From CBDVAK01 sp965371945 (GTDB lineage: Bacteria; Pseudomonadota; Gammaproteobacteria; Competibacterales; JAHEDQ01), in NCBI GenBank assembly GCA_965371945.1, contig CBDVAK010000137.1, forward strand, positions 1 to 8,978: a DNA stretch of 8,978 nucleotides, read 5' to 3'. Below the pieces are notes generated by a model. It saw only the letters and a program-made list of their open reading frames with translations. It did no database searches and was not told the origin of the DNA. Every line of letters starts with the position of its first letter. The first letter of the stretch is position 1. Below are positions 1 through 6,182 of this stretch, one piece after another. Made by a program: the position numbers and the translations under genes.

Positions 1-53
1 CTGACTTCATCAGCCAATGCTGCATCCCGGGCTCCCTGTCGCTGCTTTGCCTG

Positions 54-212
54 AGGCGATTTCTGTCAACAAAGTTACCAGCGTGCTTGTCTTTTCGCCC
101 GTCTTCTGCGTTGCGACAGCCCTCACATAGCCCTGCTATGCTGTTGCTGCCGCGCCTTGAATACGAACGAAAATCCTACGCAATCTGGTAACTTTGTTTC
201 CGCCAATCGCCT
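54..212. repeat. 159-bp imperfect palindromic element (MITE-like), copy 1
   Basis: The element is a single long imperfect palindrome whose dyad axis (CATAGC-CCT-GCTATG, centre at 133) is exactly its midpoint. Its ends are AGGCGATT and AATCGCCT. An inner 14-bp arm, AACAAAGTTACCAG at 68-81, pairs with its perfect complement at 185-198. A second copy at 2216-2374 has the same length, the same orientation and only 8 mismatches by hand alignment (about 95% identity, no gaps). Both copies are bordered by CTGA on each side, which could be a 4-bp target duplication or part of the element. There is no transposase or credible ORF inside, so if mobile it would be non-autonomous. It overlaps the 3' end of fau. 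I do not recognise a family name. Confidence 0.85.
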
Positions 213-805
213 GAGTGATAGATGCGTGACGGTGTGGCTACAGCCTGCAGTGGTACGTCCCACCGCTGCGCCTCGATGTGTTCGACATGTTGGAAATCGT
301 GGGCGATGCCGATCAGGACCGGGTTGCCGGGTCGGTGTTCCTGCAGCAGAAACCCGAAAGTACGGTCGTAGTAACCACCCCCCATACCGATGCGACGGCA
401 GTTCGAGTCGAAAGCGACCAGCGGTGTCAGCACTACATCGAGTGTGGCGGGATCGGTGAACTCGGACTCCCGGGGGTCGGGTTCCGGAATCTTGAAAGCC
501 CCCGGTAGCAGCTTCGTGTCGCTGTGGTAGTGGGCGAAGGCAAGACGCTGCTGCCTGCTCGTCACGGGCAGCCAGGTCCGTTTGCCCAGAGACCAGCACA
601 GCTCCAGCAGTGGACCCGTGGCAACTTCGCCATCGCGGGCCAGAAAGCAGGCGACGTCGACTGCCTGCTGAAACGATTCGAGTGTCGAAATCCGGGCTGC
701 TATCTGCTCACCAGCCGCTCGGCATGCCTGGCCGCTCAACAATCGCCGCGCCTGGCGCAGCCGCTGGCGTGTCTCGGCCGCAGTCTCGGTTGCCCGTGAA
801 CACAT
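176..805 (-). CDS. fau: 5-formyltetrahydrofolate cyclo-ligase (5,10-methenyltetrahydrofolate synthetase)
   Basis: This cytosolic enzyme converts 5-formyl-THF to 5,10-methenyl-THF using ATP, returning the storage folate to one-carbon metabolism. The 209-residue product has the basic N-terminal helix of the family, a LDVVLTPLVAFD stretch (122-133) and the signature RRIGMGGGYYDRTF (137-150), whose glycine-rich loop and YYD belong to the nucleotide/folate site. It ends with the usual WDVPLQAVATPSRIY (182-196). The E. coli protein stops only a few residues after the matching TPSKV. Here residues 199-209 (GDWRKQSYQIA) and the TAG stop are encoded inside the palindromic repeat, so the tail is acquired. 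The ATG at 805 is chosen because an open frame further upstream to 946 lies inside the 6S RNA gene and does not look like the family. No clear Shine-Dalgarno is visible. It starts 7 nt after the predicted 6S end, so co-transcription is likely, as for ssrS-ygfA in E. coli. Positions 1-53, beyond the repeat, hold no gene I can support and may include the old fau 3' end. Confidence 0.93.
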   Translation of the reverse strand: MCSRATETAAETRQRLRQARRLLSGQACRAAGEQIAARISTLESFQQAVDVACFLARDGEVATGPLLELCWSLGKRTWLPVTSRQQRLAFAHYHSDTKLLPGAFKIPEPDPRESEFTDPATLDVVLTPLVAFDSNCRRIGMGGGYYDRTFGFLLQEHRPGNPVLIGIAHDFQHVEHIEAQRWDVPLQAVATPSRIYHSGDWRKQSYQIA

Positions 806-812
806 GGGAAAG

Positions 813-1008
813 GGGTACGCTCCGCGAGTGCCGCTTTGGACTTTCGTCCTTGAACCGTAAGGTTCAGGTGGGGGCACCTGCAGTGGCTTAGGCTTTCCGC
901 AACAGCAGGCGGACCTGCACACCAACACCGTAGGCACTGCCCCCAAGGTATCTAATCTAGGGTCAAGGAAATACCCAGCCCAATCGCAAACACCGCAGAG
1001 AATACCCT
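813..1008 (-). ncRNA. ssrS: 6S RNA (RNA polymerase sigma70 holoenzyme regulator)
   Basis: 6S RNA mimics an open promoter, binds sigma70 RNA polymerase and lowers transcription in stationary phase. The gene lies between zapA and fau on their strand, which is the conserved gammaproteobacterial position. Read on the minus strand, the first bases GGGTATTCTCTGCG (1007-994) pair with the last bases CGCGGAGCGTACCC (826-813), forming the terminal closing stem with a few G-U pairs. Near the 3' side is the diagnostic hairpin CCTGAACC-TTAC-GGTTCAAGG, followed by a GCGGCACTCGCGGAG-type 3' end. The upstream arm contains GGTTGGTG-like and GAAAGCCTAAG-like segments (allowing base changes) seen in other 6S RNAs. 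The length of about 195 nt is close to the 184 nt of E. coli. The ends are inferred from pairing and the promoter and could be off by a few bases. A covariance-model search would confirm it. Confidence 0.9.
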
Positions 1009-1015
1009 GTAACCG

Positions 1016-1045
1016 ACTATACTCCGTTTTCAGCGGAGTTGTTAA
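1016..1045 (-). promoter_or_regulatory. sigma70-type promoter of 6S RNA
   Basis: On the minus strand TTAACA (1045-1040) and TATAGT (1021-1016) are separated by 18 bp. Seven bases after the -10 box is an A at 1008, directly before the GGGTATT that opens the predicted 6S closing stem. The promoter lies inside the last codons of zapA, and the -10 box overlaps its TAG stop (1019-1017). A short inverted repeat ACTCCG/CGGAGT (1021-1026 with 1034-1039) occupies much of the spacer. Whether it is a regulator site or chance cannot be told from the sequence. Confidence 0.7.
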
Positions 1046-1331
1046 GCGCGTGCTCGATCTTGTCGCTCAGCGACTGCAGACGTTGAGCAAATTCAGGGCT
1101 GCCGCTGTTGCCGTTGCGCCGGCAACCCATCAGCTCATGGGCAAGATTGAGCCCGGCCATGATAGCCACCCGGTCCTGGCCGATCACTTTGCCGGCGCCA
1201 CGAACCTGGCGCATCTGGTCGTTGAGCAGACGCGCCGAAGCAAGAAGATCGCCCTGTTCACCTTCATTGCAGGCGATCCGGTAGGTCTTGTCGAGGATAT
1301 AGACCTCCAGAGAGACGGGTTTGTCGCTCAT
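1017..1331 (-). CDS. zapA: cell division protein ZapA
   Basis: ZapA binds FtsZ at mid-cell and cross-links protofilaments, stabilising the Z-ring. The 104-residue product matches the usual family length (109 in E. coli). It has an N-terminal beta-rich FtsZ-binding domain (PVSLEVYILDKTYRIACNEGE, about 5-25), a helix with the family pattern LLNDQMRQVR (35-44), the VAIMAGLNLAHEL helix (about 55-67), and a C-terminal coiled coil with QRLQSLSDKIEHAL (83-96). The ATG at 1331 overlaps the end of the upstream coiled-coil gene by 4 nt (ATGA), implying translational coupling from a shared mRNA. Its last codons also carry the 6S RNA promoter, so transcription of the operon reads through the 6S gene. Confidence 0.93.
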   Translation of the reverse strand: MSDKPVSLEVYILDKTYRIACNEGEQGDLLASARLLNDQMRQVRGAGKVIGQDRVAIMAGLNLAHELMGCRRNGNSGSPEFAQRLQSLSDKIEHALNNSAENGV

Positions 1332-1561
1332 GATTCCTGCTCCATCGCCTTCAACCTGGAAACCATGGCCTCGACCTTCGAGCTGGCGGCCTCGGTGTGT
1401 TCGATGAGCCGGGCTTTCTCACCGACCAGATGTTCCTGCTGGGTGCGCAAGGATTGGTTTTCCTCGCGCAGACGCTTGCAGGTATCGATCAGCGCCTCGA
1501 CCTGTCTTTCGAACTGTGCCAGAAGCGCTTCTGAATCAAGGGATGCGGGAGTATGCTCCAT
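1328..1561 (-). CDS. small ZapB-like coiled-coil protein (TIGR02449-type)
   Basis: This 77-residue hydrophilic protein is predicted to be almost entirely one coiled coil from about residue 12 to the end (FERQVEALIDTCKRLREENQ and then heptad-like repeats to VEAMVSRLKAMEQ). Small proteins of this type sit directly upstream of zapA in many gammaproteobacteria (family TIGR02449) and resemble ZapB, the ZapA partner that builds a layer inside the Z-ring. The ATGA overlap with zapA supports a shared cell-division role, but ZapB function here is inferred from position and shape, not shown. The ATG at 1561 is the only ATG, GTG or TTG that keeps the N-terminal part of the coil. Only 6 bases separate it from a strong -10 box, so the transcript is probably leaderless. 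Confidence 0.82.
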   Translation of the reverse strand: MEHTPASLDSEALLAQFERQVEALIDTCKRLREENQSLRTQQEHLVGEKARLIEHTEAASSKVEAMVSRLKAMEQES

Positions 1562-1567
1562 GCTGCG

Positions 1568-1596
1568 AATATAGGGCGGTGCAATGTTCCGGTCAA
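1568..1596 (-). promoter_or_regulatory. sigma70-type promoter of the zapB-like/zapA operon
   Basis: On the minus strand TTGACC (1596-1591) and TATATT (1573-1568) are separated by exactly 17 bp, which is close to consensus. The expected start at 6-7 bases past the -10 box falls on or next to the A of the ATG at 1561, leaving no room for a Shine-Dalgarno sequence. The 91-bp gap to ygfB on the other strand must also hold the ygfB promoter, for which I see no convincing boxes. Confidence 0.7.
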
Positions 1597-1652
1597 TGCG
1601 GCTGTGCAGGAGCGGGGGACCGTAATGGCAGTGCCGACAGGGCGAGGCGGGT

Positions 1653-2216
1653 ATGACTGAATTCGACTATCCCGACTTTGCCTCGCTTAGAGTGGTGCTC
1701 GAAGGGCAGACGGATGTCGGCGGCCCGGTCGAGGTCCACGGCATGCTCACAGGTATGCTGGCGGGTTGTGTCGTGAGTTGCGAGGATTGGTTGCGCAGGC
1801 TCGGTTTCGAGCCGGACGGTGATCCCAGTGACCTGTTGGCCGGCGAACAGCGCGAGCTGCTGGCGCAGCTCTATCGCAGCACGGTGGCGCAGCTCGAAGA
1901 TCAACAGCTTGGTTTCGAGCTGTTGCTGCCGGTGGAGGAGGAAAGCCTGGCAGTCCGCACCGAGGGACTCGCCGGCTGGTGTCACGGTTTCATCTACGGG
2001 CTCGGGATTTCCGGGTTGCCACACGCCTGGGTCGAAGGCGATGAAGTGCGCGAGGTCGTCGACGATCTGACCGATATTGCGCGCGCTGTGGCCGTCGACG
2101 AGGATACCGAAGCCGACGAGGTCGCCTACGTGGAGCTGACTGAATATGTGCGTGCCGGCGTGCAACTGGTCAACACCGAGCTGGCGCTGTTGCGGCGACG
2201 TAACGCGTTGCACTGA
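1653..2216 (+). CDS. ygfB: UPF0149 family protein YgfB
   Basis: The 187-residue product belongs to the YgfB/YecA-like UPF0149 family, small mostly helical acidic proteins. The E. coli and Haemophilus members sit upstream of pepP. In Pseudomonas aeruginosa a YgfB has been linked to control of the ampDh3 amidase and beta-lactam resistance, but whether that role applies here is unknown. Family-like segments are EVHGMLTGMLAG (27-38), near-invariant in the family, then WCHGFIYGLG (about 108-117), and an acidic C-terminal helix (DEDTEADEVAYVELTEYVRAGVQLV). There is no catalytic motif. The ATG at 1653 fits the family start and is preceded by a weak GGCGAGGCGGG purine stretch. The TGA stop (2214-2216) shares its last base with the palindromic repeat, so the element begins exactly where the coding sequence ends. 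ygfB is the first gene of the presumed ygfB-pepP-ubiH-ubiI operon. Confidence 0.92.
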   Translation: MTEFDYPDFASLRVVLEGQTDVGGPVEVHGMLTGMLAGCVVSCEDWLRRLGFEPDGDPSDLLAGEQRELLAQLYRSTVAQLEDQQLGFELLLPVEEESLAVRTEGLAGWCHGFIYGLGISGLPHAWVEGDEVREVVDDLTDIARAVAVDEDTEADEVAYVELTEYVRAGVQLVNTELALLRRRNALH

Positions 2217-2374
2217 GGCGATTTCTGTCAACAAAGCTACCAGCGTGCTTGTCTTTTCGCCCGTCTTCGGCGTTGCGACAGCACTCACATAGCCCTGCTA
2301 TGCTCTTGCTGTCGCGCCTTGAAGACGCACGAAAATCCTACGCAATCAGGTAACTTTGTTTCCGCCAATCGCCT
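2216..2374. repeat. 159-bp imperfect palindromic element (MITE-like), copy 2
   Basis: This is the second copy of the element at 54-212, with equal length, the same orientation, 8 differences and its dyad centre at 2295, again exactly mid-element. It fills most of the 176-bp gap between ygfB and pepP. It starts at the last base of the ygfB stop and ends 18 bases before the pepP ATG, with CTGA at each border (2213-2216 and 2371-2374 plus GA). Removing the element and one CTGA would leave a short gap of about 17 bp, typical of an operon. In the operon mRNA it would fold into one long hairpin between ygfB and pepP. Confidence 0.85.
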
Positions 2375-2392
2375 GAACAGGGCCCGTGACCA

Positions 2393-3724
2393 ATGGATAC
2401 AGATGAGTTCGCGAATCGCCGTGCCGCGTTGCTGGCACAGATGGAGGATTGCAGCGTCGCGGTTATCCCGTCGGCGTCGGTGCGTACCCGCAACCGTGAT
2501 GTCGATTATCCGTTTCGACAGGACAGCGATTTTCAGTATTTGACCGGGTTTCCGGAACCGGACGCTGTCGCTGTGCTGGTACCCGGGCGCGCCGAGGGTG
2601 AATACATTCTGTTCTGCAGGGCCCGTGACCCGCTGATGGAAACCTGGCATGGGCGCCGCGCCGGGATCGAGGGCGCACATGAGCGCTATCGGGTGGACCA
2701 GGTACACGCGATCGACGAGATTGACACGCTGGTGCCGGGTCTGCTCGAGAATCGCGATCGCGTCTACTATGCAGTGGGCTGCAACGAAGCGTTTGACCAG
2801 TGCATGATGGGCTGGGTCAACCAGGTTCGCGGGCGTGCCCGGGCGGGCGTGACGGCGCCTCGAGAGTTCGTCAGTGTCGATCATCTGCTGCATGAAATGC
2901 GGCTGCACAAGTCGGCAGTGGAAATCGAGGTCATGCAGCGGGCGGCGGAGATCTCTGTTCAGGCCCACCGTCGTGCCATGCGCGTGACCAGGCCGGGCAT
3001 GTACGAGTATCAGGTCGAGGCCGAGTTGCAGCACGTGTTCCAGCGCCACGGCTGTACAACCGCCTATCCGAGCATCGTTGGTGGTGGCGCCAATGGCTGC
3101 ATACTTCACTACACGGAAAATGATGCCGTGCTCAACGATGGTGATCTGCTGTTGATCGACGCGGGCGCCGAGTACGATTGCTATGCGTCCGACATCACCC
3201 GCACCTTTCCGGTCAACGGCCGCTACAGCGGTGAGCAGCGGGCGCTGTACGAACTGGTGCTCGAGGCCCAACTTGCCAGTATCGATGCGGTTGGTGCGGG
3301 CAGCAGCTGGAATCACCCGCACCAGGTCAGCGTCGCCTTGCTGACCCGGGGACTGGTGGATCTGGGCCTCTTGCGCGGTGATCCCGACGCACTGGTCGAG
3401 GACCAGGCCTACCAGCAATTCTATATGCATCGTACCGGCCACTGGCTGGGCATGGATGTGCATGATGTCGGTGAGTACAAGGTGTCGGGACAGTGGCGCA
3501 CTCTTTCGGCGGGAATGGTGCTGACAGTAGAGCCCGGGCTCTACGTGGCTGCCGGCTGCAAGGGGGTCGATGAACGTTGGTGGAACATTGGTATCAGGAT
3601 CGAGGATGATGTATTGGTGACCTCGCAGGGGCATCAGGTGCTGACCGAGGGGGTGCCGAAGCGTATCGATGCGGTCGAGGCGCTGATGGCGGAGACCGAC
3701 CTTGCCGTGATAGAGCCGGCATGA
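2393..3724 (+). CDS. pepP: Xaa-Pro aminopeptidase (aminopeptidase P)
   Basis: This metallopeptidase (family M24B) removes the N-terminal residue from peptides with proline in second position and acts in the cytosol. The 443-residue product has the normal length (E. coli 441). The N-terminal creatinase-like domain (about 1-170) contains FRQDSDFQYLTGFPEPDAV (41-59). The C-terminal pita-bread domain carries all five expected metal ligands: Asp256 (LLLIDAG), Asp267 (SDITRTF), His350 (GHWLGMDVHDVG), Glu380 (TVEPGLY) and Glu404 (GIRIEDD). His239 (ILHY) and His357 (VHDVG) are also present, so the enzyme should be active. The ATG at 2393 has AGGG about 10 bases upstream, just outside repeat copy 2. 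The stop overlaps the ubiH start (ATGA at 3721-3724), so pepP and ubiH are coupled, as in the E. coli operon. Confidence 0.96.
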   Translation: MDTDEFANRRAALLAQMEDCSVAVIPSASVRTRNRDVDYPFRQDSDFQYLTGFPEPDAVAVLVPGRAEGEYILFCRARDPLMETWHGRRAGIEGAHERYRVDQVHAIDEIDTLVPGLLENRDRVYYAVGCNEAFDQCMMGWVNQVRGRARAGVTAPREFVSVDHLLHEMRLHKSAVEIEVMQRAAEISVQAHRRAMRVTRPGMYEYQVEAELQHVFQRHGCTTAYPSIVGGGANGCILHYTENDAVLNDGDLLLIDAGAEYDCYASDITRTFPVNGRYSGEQRALYELVLEAQLASIDAVGAGSSWNHPHQVSVALLTRGLVDLGLLRGDPDALVEDQAYQQFYMHRTGHWLGMDVHDVGEYKVSGQWRTLSAGMVLTVEPGLYVAAGCKGVDERWWNIGIRIEDDVLVTSQGHQVLTEGVPKRIDAVEALMAETDLAVIEPA

Positions 3725-4941
3725 GCACGGACTACGATGTGGCTATCGTTGGAGGCGGTCTGGCGGGTGCCAGTCTCGCCTGTGCATTGAGTGGTCACGG
3801 CCTGCGCCTGGCAATGATCGAACCATTTCCGTTTCTTTCCGGCGACGCCCCCGGTTACGACGATCGCACCATTGCGCTGGCTGAGGGCAGCCGGCGCATT
3901 TTCAGTGGCATGGGGCTGTGGGCCCGGATCGAATCCGCGGCCACGCCAATCCGGGAGATTCATGTTTCCGAGCAGGGCCGTTTTGGTGTGGCGCGAATCA
4001 ATGCCCGTGAACAGGGCGTTGCGGCCCTGGGCTACGTCACCCCGGCGCGCGCTATTGGCGAGGCTTTGAACGCACGGTTGGCCGAGCTGCCCGATCTGAC
4101 GATGTTGAGTCCGGCAAAGTTCGAGACCCTGGAGGTGGACGCGGATCGGGTACGGCTGACCGTGTCGGAACAGCGCGATACCCGGACCGTCAGTGCCGCG
4201 TTGGTGGTGGCTTCAGACGGTTCCCGCTCCCGGGTTCGCGAATCCCTTGGTATCGGCGTTCGTGAGTGGCGCTATGGCCAGAGCGCCATCATCGCCAATC
4301 TGACCACCGCGCAGCCGCACCACAATGTCGCCTACGAGCGGTTCACCGCCAGCGGACCATTGGCATTGCTGCCTATCGACGGATCACGTTGCGCACTGGT
4401 GTGCACGGTCGACGAGCATCGCGCGCCGCAGTTGGTGGCCATGCCTGAATCGGAGTTTCTGGAGTTCCTGCAGCAACGGTTCGGCAATCGCCTGGGCCGA
4501 TTCCTGCGTATCGGCAAACGGCAGCTTCACCGCTTGACCTATCTGCGGTCGAGTGAGCACTATCGGCCCCGCGTCGCGGTGATCGGCAATGCGGCGCAGA
4601 CTCTGCACCCGGTTGCCGGGCAAGGCTTCAATCTGGGGCTGCGTGATGTCGCGGTACTCGCCGAGGTGGTTTGCAATACCCACCGATTGCGGGGCGACGT
4701 CGGCGGCGATGAGGTTCTGCGGCGCTACGCCGACTGGCGTAGTGGTGACCAGGGCCGCACCGCTGGGTTTACCGACCTGCTGGTACGCGTGTTCGGCAAC
4801 CCTTTGTTGCCACTGCGGCTGGCGCGCAACGCGGGGCTGCTGGCCTTCGATCAGGTTCCGCCGTTGAAGCGCCTGCTGGTACGCAATGCCATGGGTTTGG
4901 CCGGGCGCCTGCCCCGGTTGGCGAGGGGGATTCCGCTCTGA
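3721..4941 (+). CDS. ubiH: ubiquinone biosynthesis FAD hydroxylase UbiH
   Basis: UbiH is a flavin monooxygenase that hydroxylates the ubiquinone ring precursor (in E. coli the C1 position of 2-octaprenyl-6-methoxyphenol), using O2 and reduced FAD within the Ubi metabolon. The 406-residue product has the FAD-binding Rossmann motif VAIVGGGLAGASLA (7-20), the middle DG motif VVASDGSRSRVRE (162-174), and the second FAD motif GNAAQTLHPVAGQGFNLGLRD (289-309). The NAAQTLHP version of this last motif is the form typical of UbiH, as opposed to DAAHT in UbiI/UbiF. The ATG overlaps the pepP stop by 4 nt. The end carries the ribosome-binding site of ubiI within its last codons. Assignment within the UbiH/UbiI/UbiF family rests on this motif and on gene order. 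Confidence 0.94.
   Translation: MSTDYDVAIVGGGLAGASLACALSGHGLRLAMIEPFPFLSGDAPGYDDRTIALAEGSRRIFSGMGLWARIESAATPIREIHVSEQGRFGVARINAREQGVAALGYVTPARAIGEALNARLAELPDLTMLSPAKFETLEVDADRVRLTVSEQRDTRTVSAALVVASDGSRSRVRESLGIGVREWRYGQSAIIANLTTAQPHHNVAYERFTASGPLALLPIDGSRCALVCTVDEHRAPQLVAMPESEFLEFLQQRFGNRLGRFLRIGKRQLHRLTYLRSSEHYRPRVAVIGNAAQTLHPVAGQGFNLGLRDVAVLAEVVCNTHRLRGDVGGDEVLRRYADWRSGDQGRTAGFTDLLVRVFGNPLLPLRLARNAGLLAFDQVPPLKRLLVRNAMGLAGRLPRLARGIPL
4923..4940 (+). promoter_or_regulatory. ribosome-binding site and CTG start of ubiI
   Basis: The purine block GAGGGGGA (4923-4930) lies 7 bases before CTG at 4938-4940, which is ideal Shine-Dalgarno spacing. CTG overlaps the ubiH stop TGA (4939-4941) as CTGA, the analogue of the ATGA junctions elsewhere in this window. 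Translation from it gives (M)SEAPQQYDLVIVGGG, a natural N-terminus for this family. The frame holds no ATG, GTG or TTG over at least the preceding 75 bases. The next one downstream, GTG 4968, would cut into the first beta strand of the FAD fold. Confidence 0.65.
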
Positions 4942-6182
4942 GCGAGGCACCGCAACAATATGACCTGGTGATCGTCGGTGGCGGCATGGTCGGTGCCTGT
5001 CTCGCCTGCGCACTGGCGGATAGCGCATTGCGTATTGCCCTGGTGGAGCGCACCACACTTGATCAGTTGCGCCCCGGCGATACGCCGGACATACGTGTCT
5101 CCGCGATCAGCCAGGCCTCACGCAACATACTGGACTCGGTGGGGGTCTGGGGGCAGGTTGGGGCGTCTGGCGCCACCGCGTTCTGCGGGATGGAGGTGTG
5201 GGACAGCGCCGGCCGCGGATGTATCCGTTTCGATTGTGCGGATATCGGCGCTCGGGAACTGGGTTGGATTGCGGAAAATCGGGTCATTCAATATCGTCTC
5301 CTCGAGCGCGCCAGCGCAAGTGAGAATATCGACCTGCTCACGCCTGCCAGTTTGGTGCGGGCGGAATGGCGTGATGTCGCGGTGGCGGTGGAATTGGACA
5401 ACGGCGCGTGTCTGCGCACCCGTCTGCTGGTGGGTGCTGACGGCGCTCGCTCCCGGGTACGTAAACTGGCTGGTATAGACACCTTCGGTTGGGCATACCA
5501 GCAGACCGCGGTGGTGGCCACCGTCGCCACCGGCATTGCCCACCAGGGAGTGGCCAGACAGTGTTTTTTGCCAGCGGGCCCGCTGGCCTTCCTGCCTCTG
5601 GCAGGCACTCACAGTTCCATAGTCTGGTCCACCGATCCGGCCCACGCTGATCGGCTGCAGCGGATGCCCGAGGCCGAGTTCGAAACCGAATTGGCGGAAT
5701 CCTTCGAACACCGGCTGGGCAACATCAGCCTGGTCTCGCGCCGCGTCGGGTTCCCGTTGCGATTGCAGCATGCCCGTGACTACGTACGGGCGCGGGCGGC
5801 GTTGGTCGGTGATGCCGCGCACACCGTCCACCCGTTGGCGGGGCAGGGTGTCAATCTGGGTCTGCAGGATGCAGCGGCGTTGGCGGAGGTACTGCTCGAT
5901 ACCCTTGCCAGAGGGCGTGATATTGGTGCGCTATCCGCCTTGCGTCGCTACGAGCGCTGGCGCAAGGGTCACAATTTGTTGGTACAGGGGGTCATGGAAG
6001 GCTTCAAGCGCCTGTTCGGGTCCCGGCTCGAACCGCTGCGGCTGGCGCGCAATCTGGGCTTGGAGATGACCAATGCGCTGCAACCTGCCAAGGATTTGAT
6101 CATGAGGCAGGCCATGGGGCTGGAGGGTGATCTGCCGCGGCGGGCCCGCCCCGCTGTTGCCACCGGAGTGGAGGCGGACTGA
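4938..6182 (+). CDS. ubiI: ubiquinone biosynthesis FAD hydroxylase, UbiI (VisC) type
   Basis: This is a second UbiH/UbiF/VisC-family flavin monooxygenase. In E. coli UbiI hydroxylates C5 of the ring of 2-octaprenylphenol during aerobic ubiquinone synthesis. Counting from the CTG start, the 414-residue product has VIVGGGMVGACLACAL (11-26, dinucleotide fold), the RVSAIS segment (about 53-58), the DG motif LLVGADGARSRVRK (163-176), and GDAAHTVHPLAGQGVNLG (291-308), which contacts the flavin. It is a paralogue of the adjacent ubiH, and the order pepP-ubiH-ubiI is that of E. coli. UbiF- or UbiM-like regiospecificity cannot be excluded from sequence alone. The start is unusual: CTG overlapping the ubiH stop, with a well-placed GAGGGGGA. 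If wrong, the only conventional in-frame start nearby is GTG 4968, which would remove the first ten residues. Confidence 0.9.
   Translation: MSEAPQQYDLVIVGGGMVGACLACALADSALRIALVERTTLDQLRPGDTPDIRVSAISQASRNILDSVGVWGQVGASGATAFCGMEVWDSAGRGCIRFDCADIGARELGWIAENRVIQYRLLERASASENIDLLTPASLVRAEWRDVAVAVELDNGACLRTRLLVGADGARSRVRKLAGIDTFGWAYQQTAVVATVATGIAHQGVARQCFLPAGPLAFLPLAGTHSSIVWSTDPAHADRLQRMPEAEFETELAESFEHRLGNISLVSRRVGFPLRLQHARDYVRARAALVGDAAHTVHPLAGQGVNLGLQDAAALAEVLLDTLARGRDIGALSALRRYERWRKGHNLLVQGVMEGFKRLFGSRLEPLRLARNLGLEMTNALQPAKDLIMRQAMGLEGDLPRRARPAVATGVEAD

Noticed and set aside
123..210. Shared peptide frame (RRLAETKLPDCVGF...) on the minus strand of both repeats as an element-encoded protein
   Set aside because: The frame is about 29 codons within the repeat and joins unrelated sequence in each copy. 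The element is better explained as a structural palindrome.
806..946. Open frame extending fau upstream to an ATG at 946
   Set aside because: The extension lies inside the 6S RNA gene, encodes a Cys/Pro-rich stretch unlike the family, and ATG 805 fits the family N-terminus.
1593..2288. 231-codon open frame antisense to ygfB
   Set aside because: It is opposite a clear UPF0149 gene in GC-rich DNA, where long antisense frames are expected. No family match is recognised.
2285..3634. 449-codon open frame antisense to pepP
   Set aside because: It lies opposite a complete pepP with all metal ligands. The protein has no recognisable family, and its end is just the repeat read in one frame.
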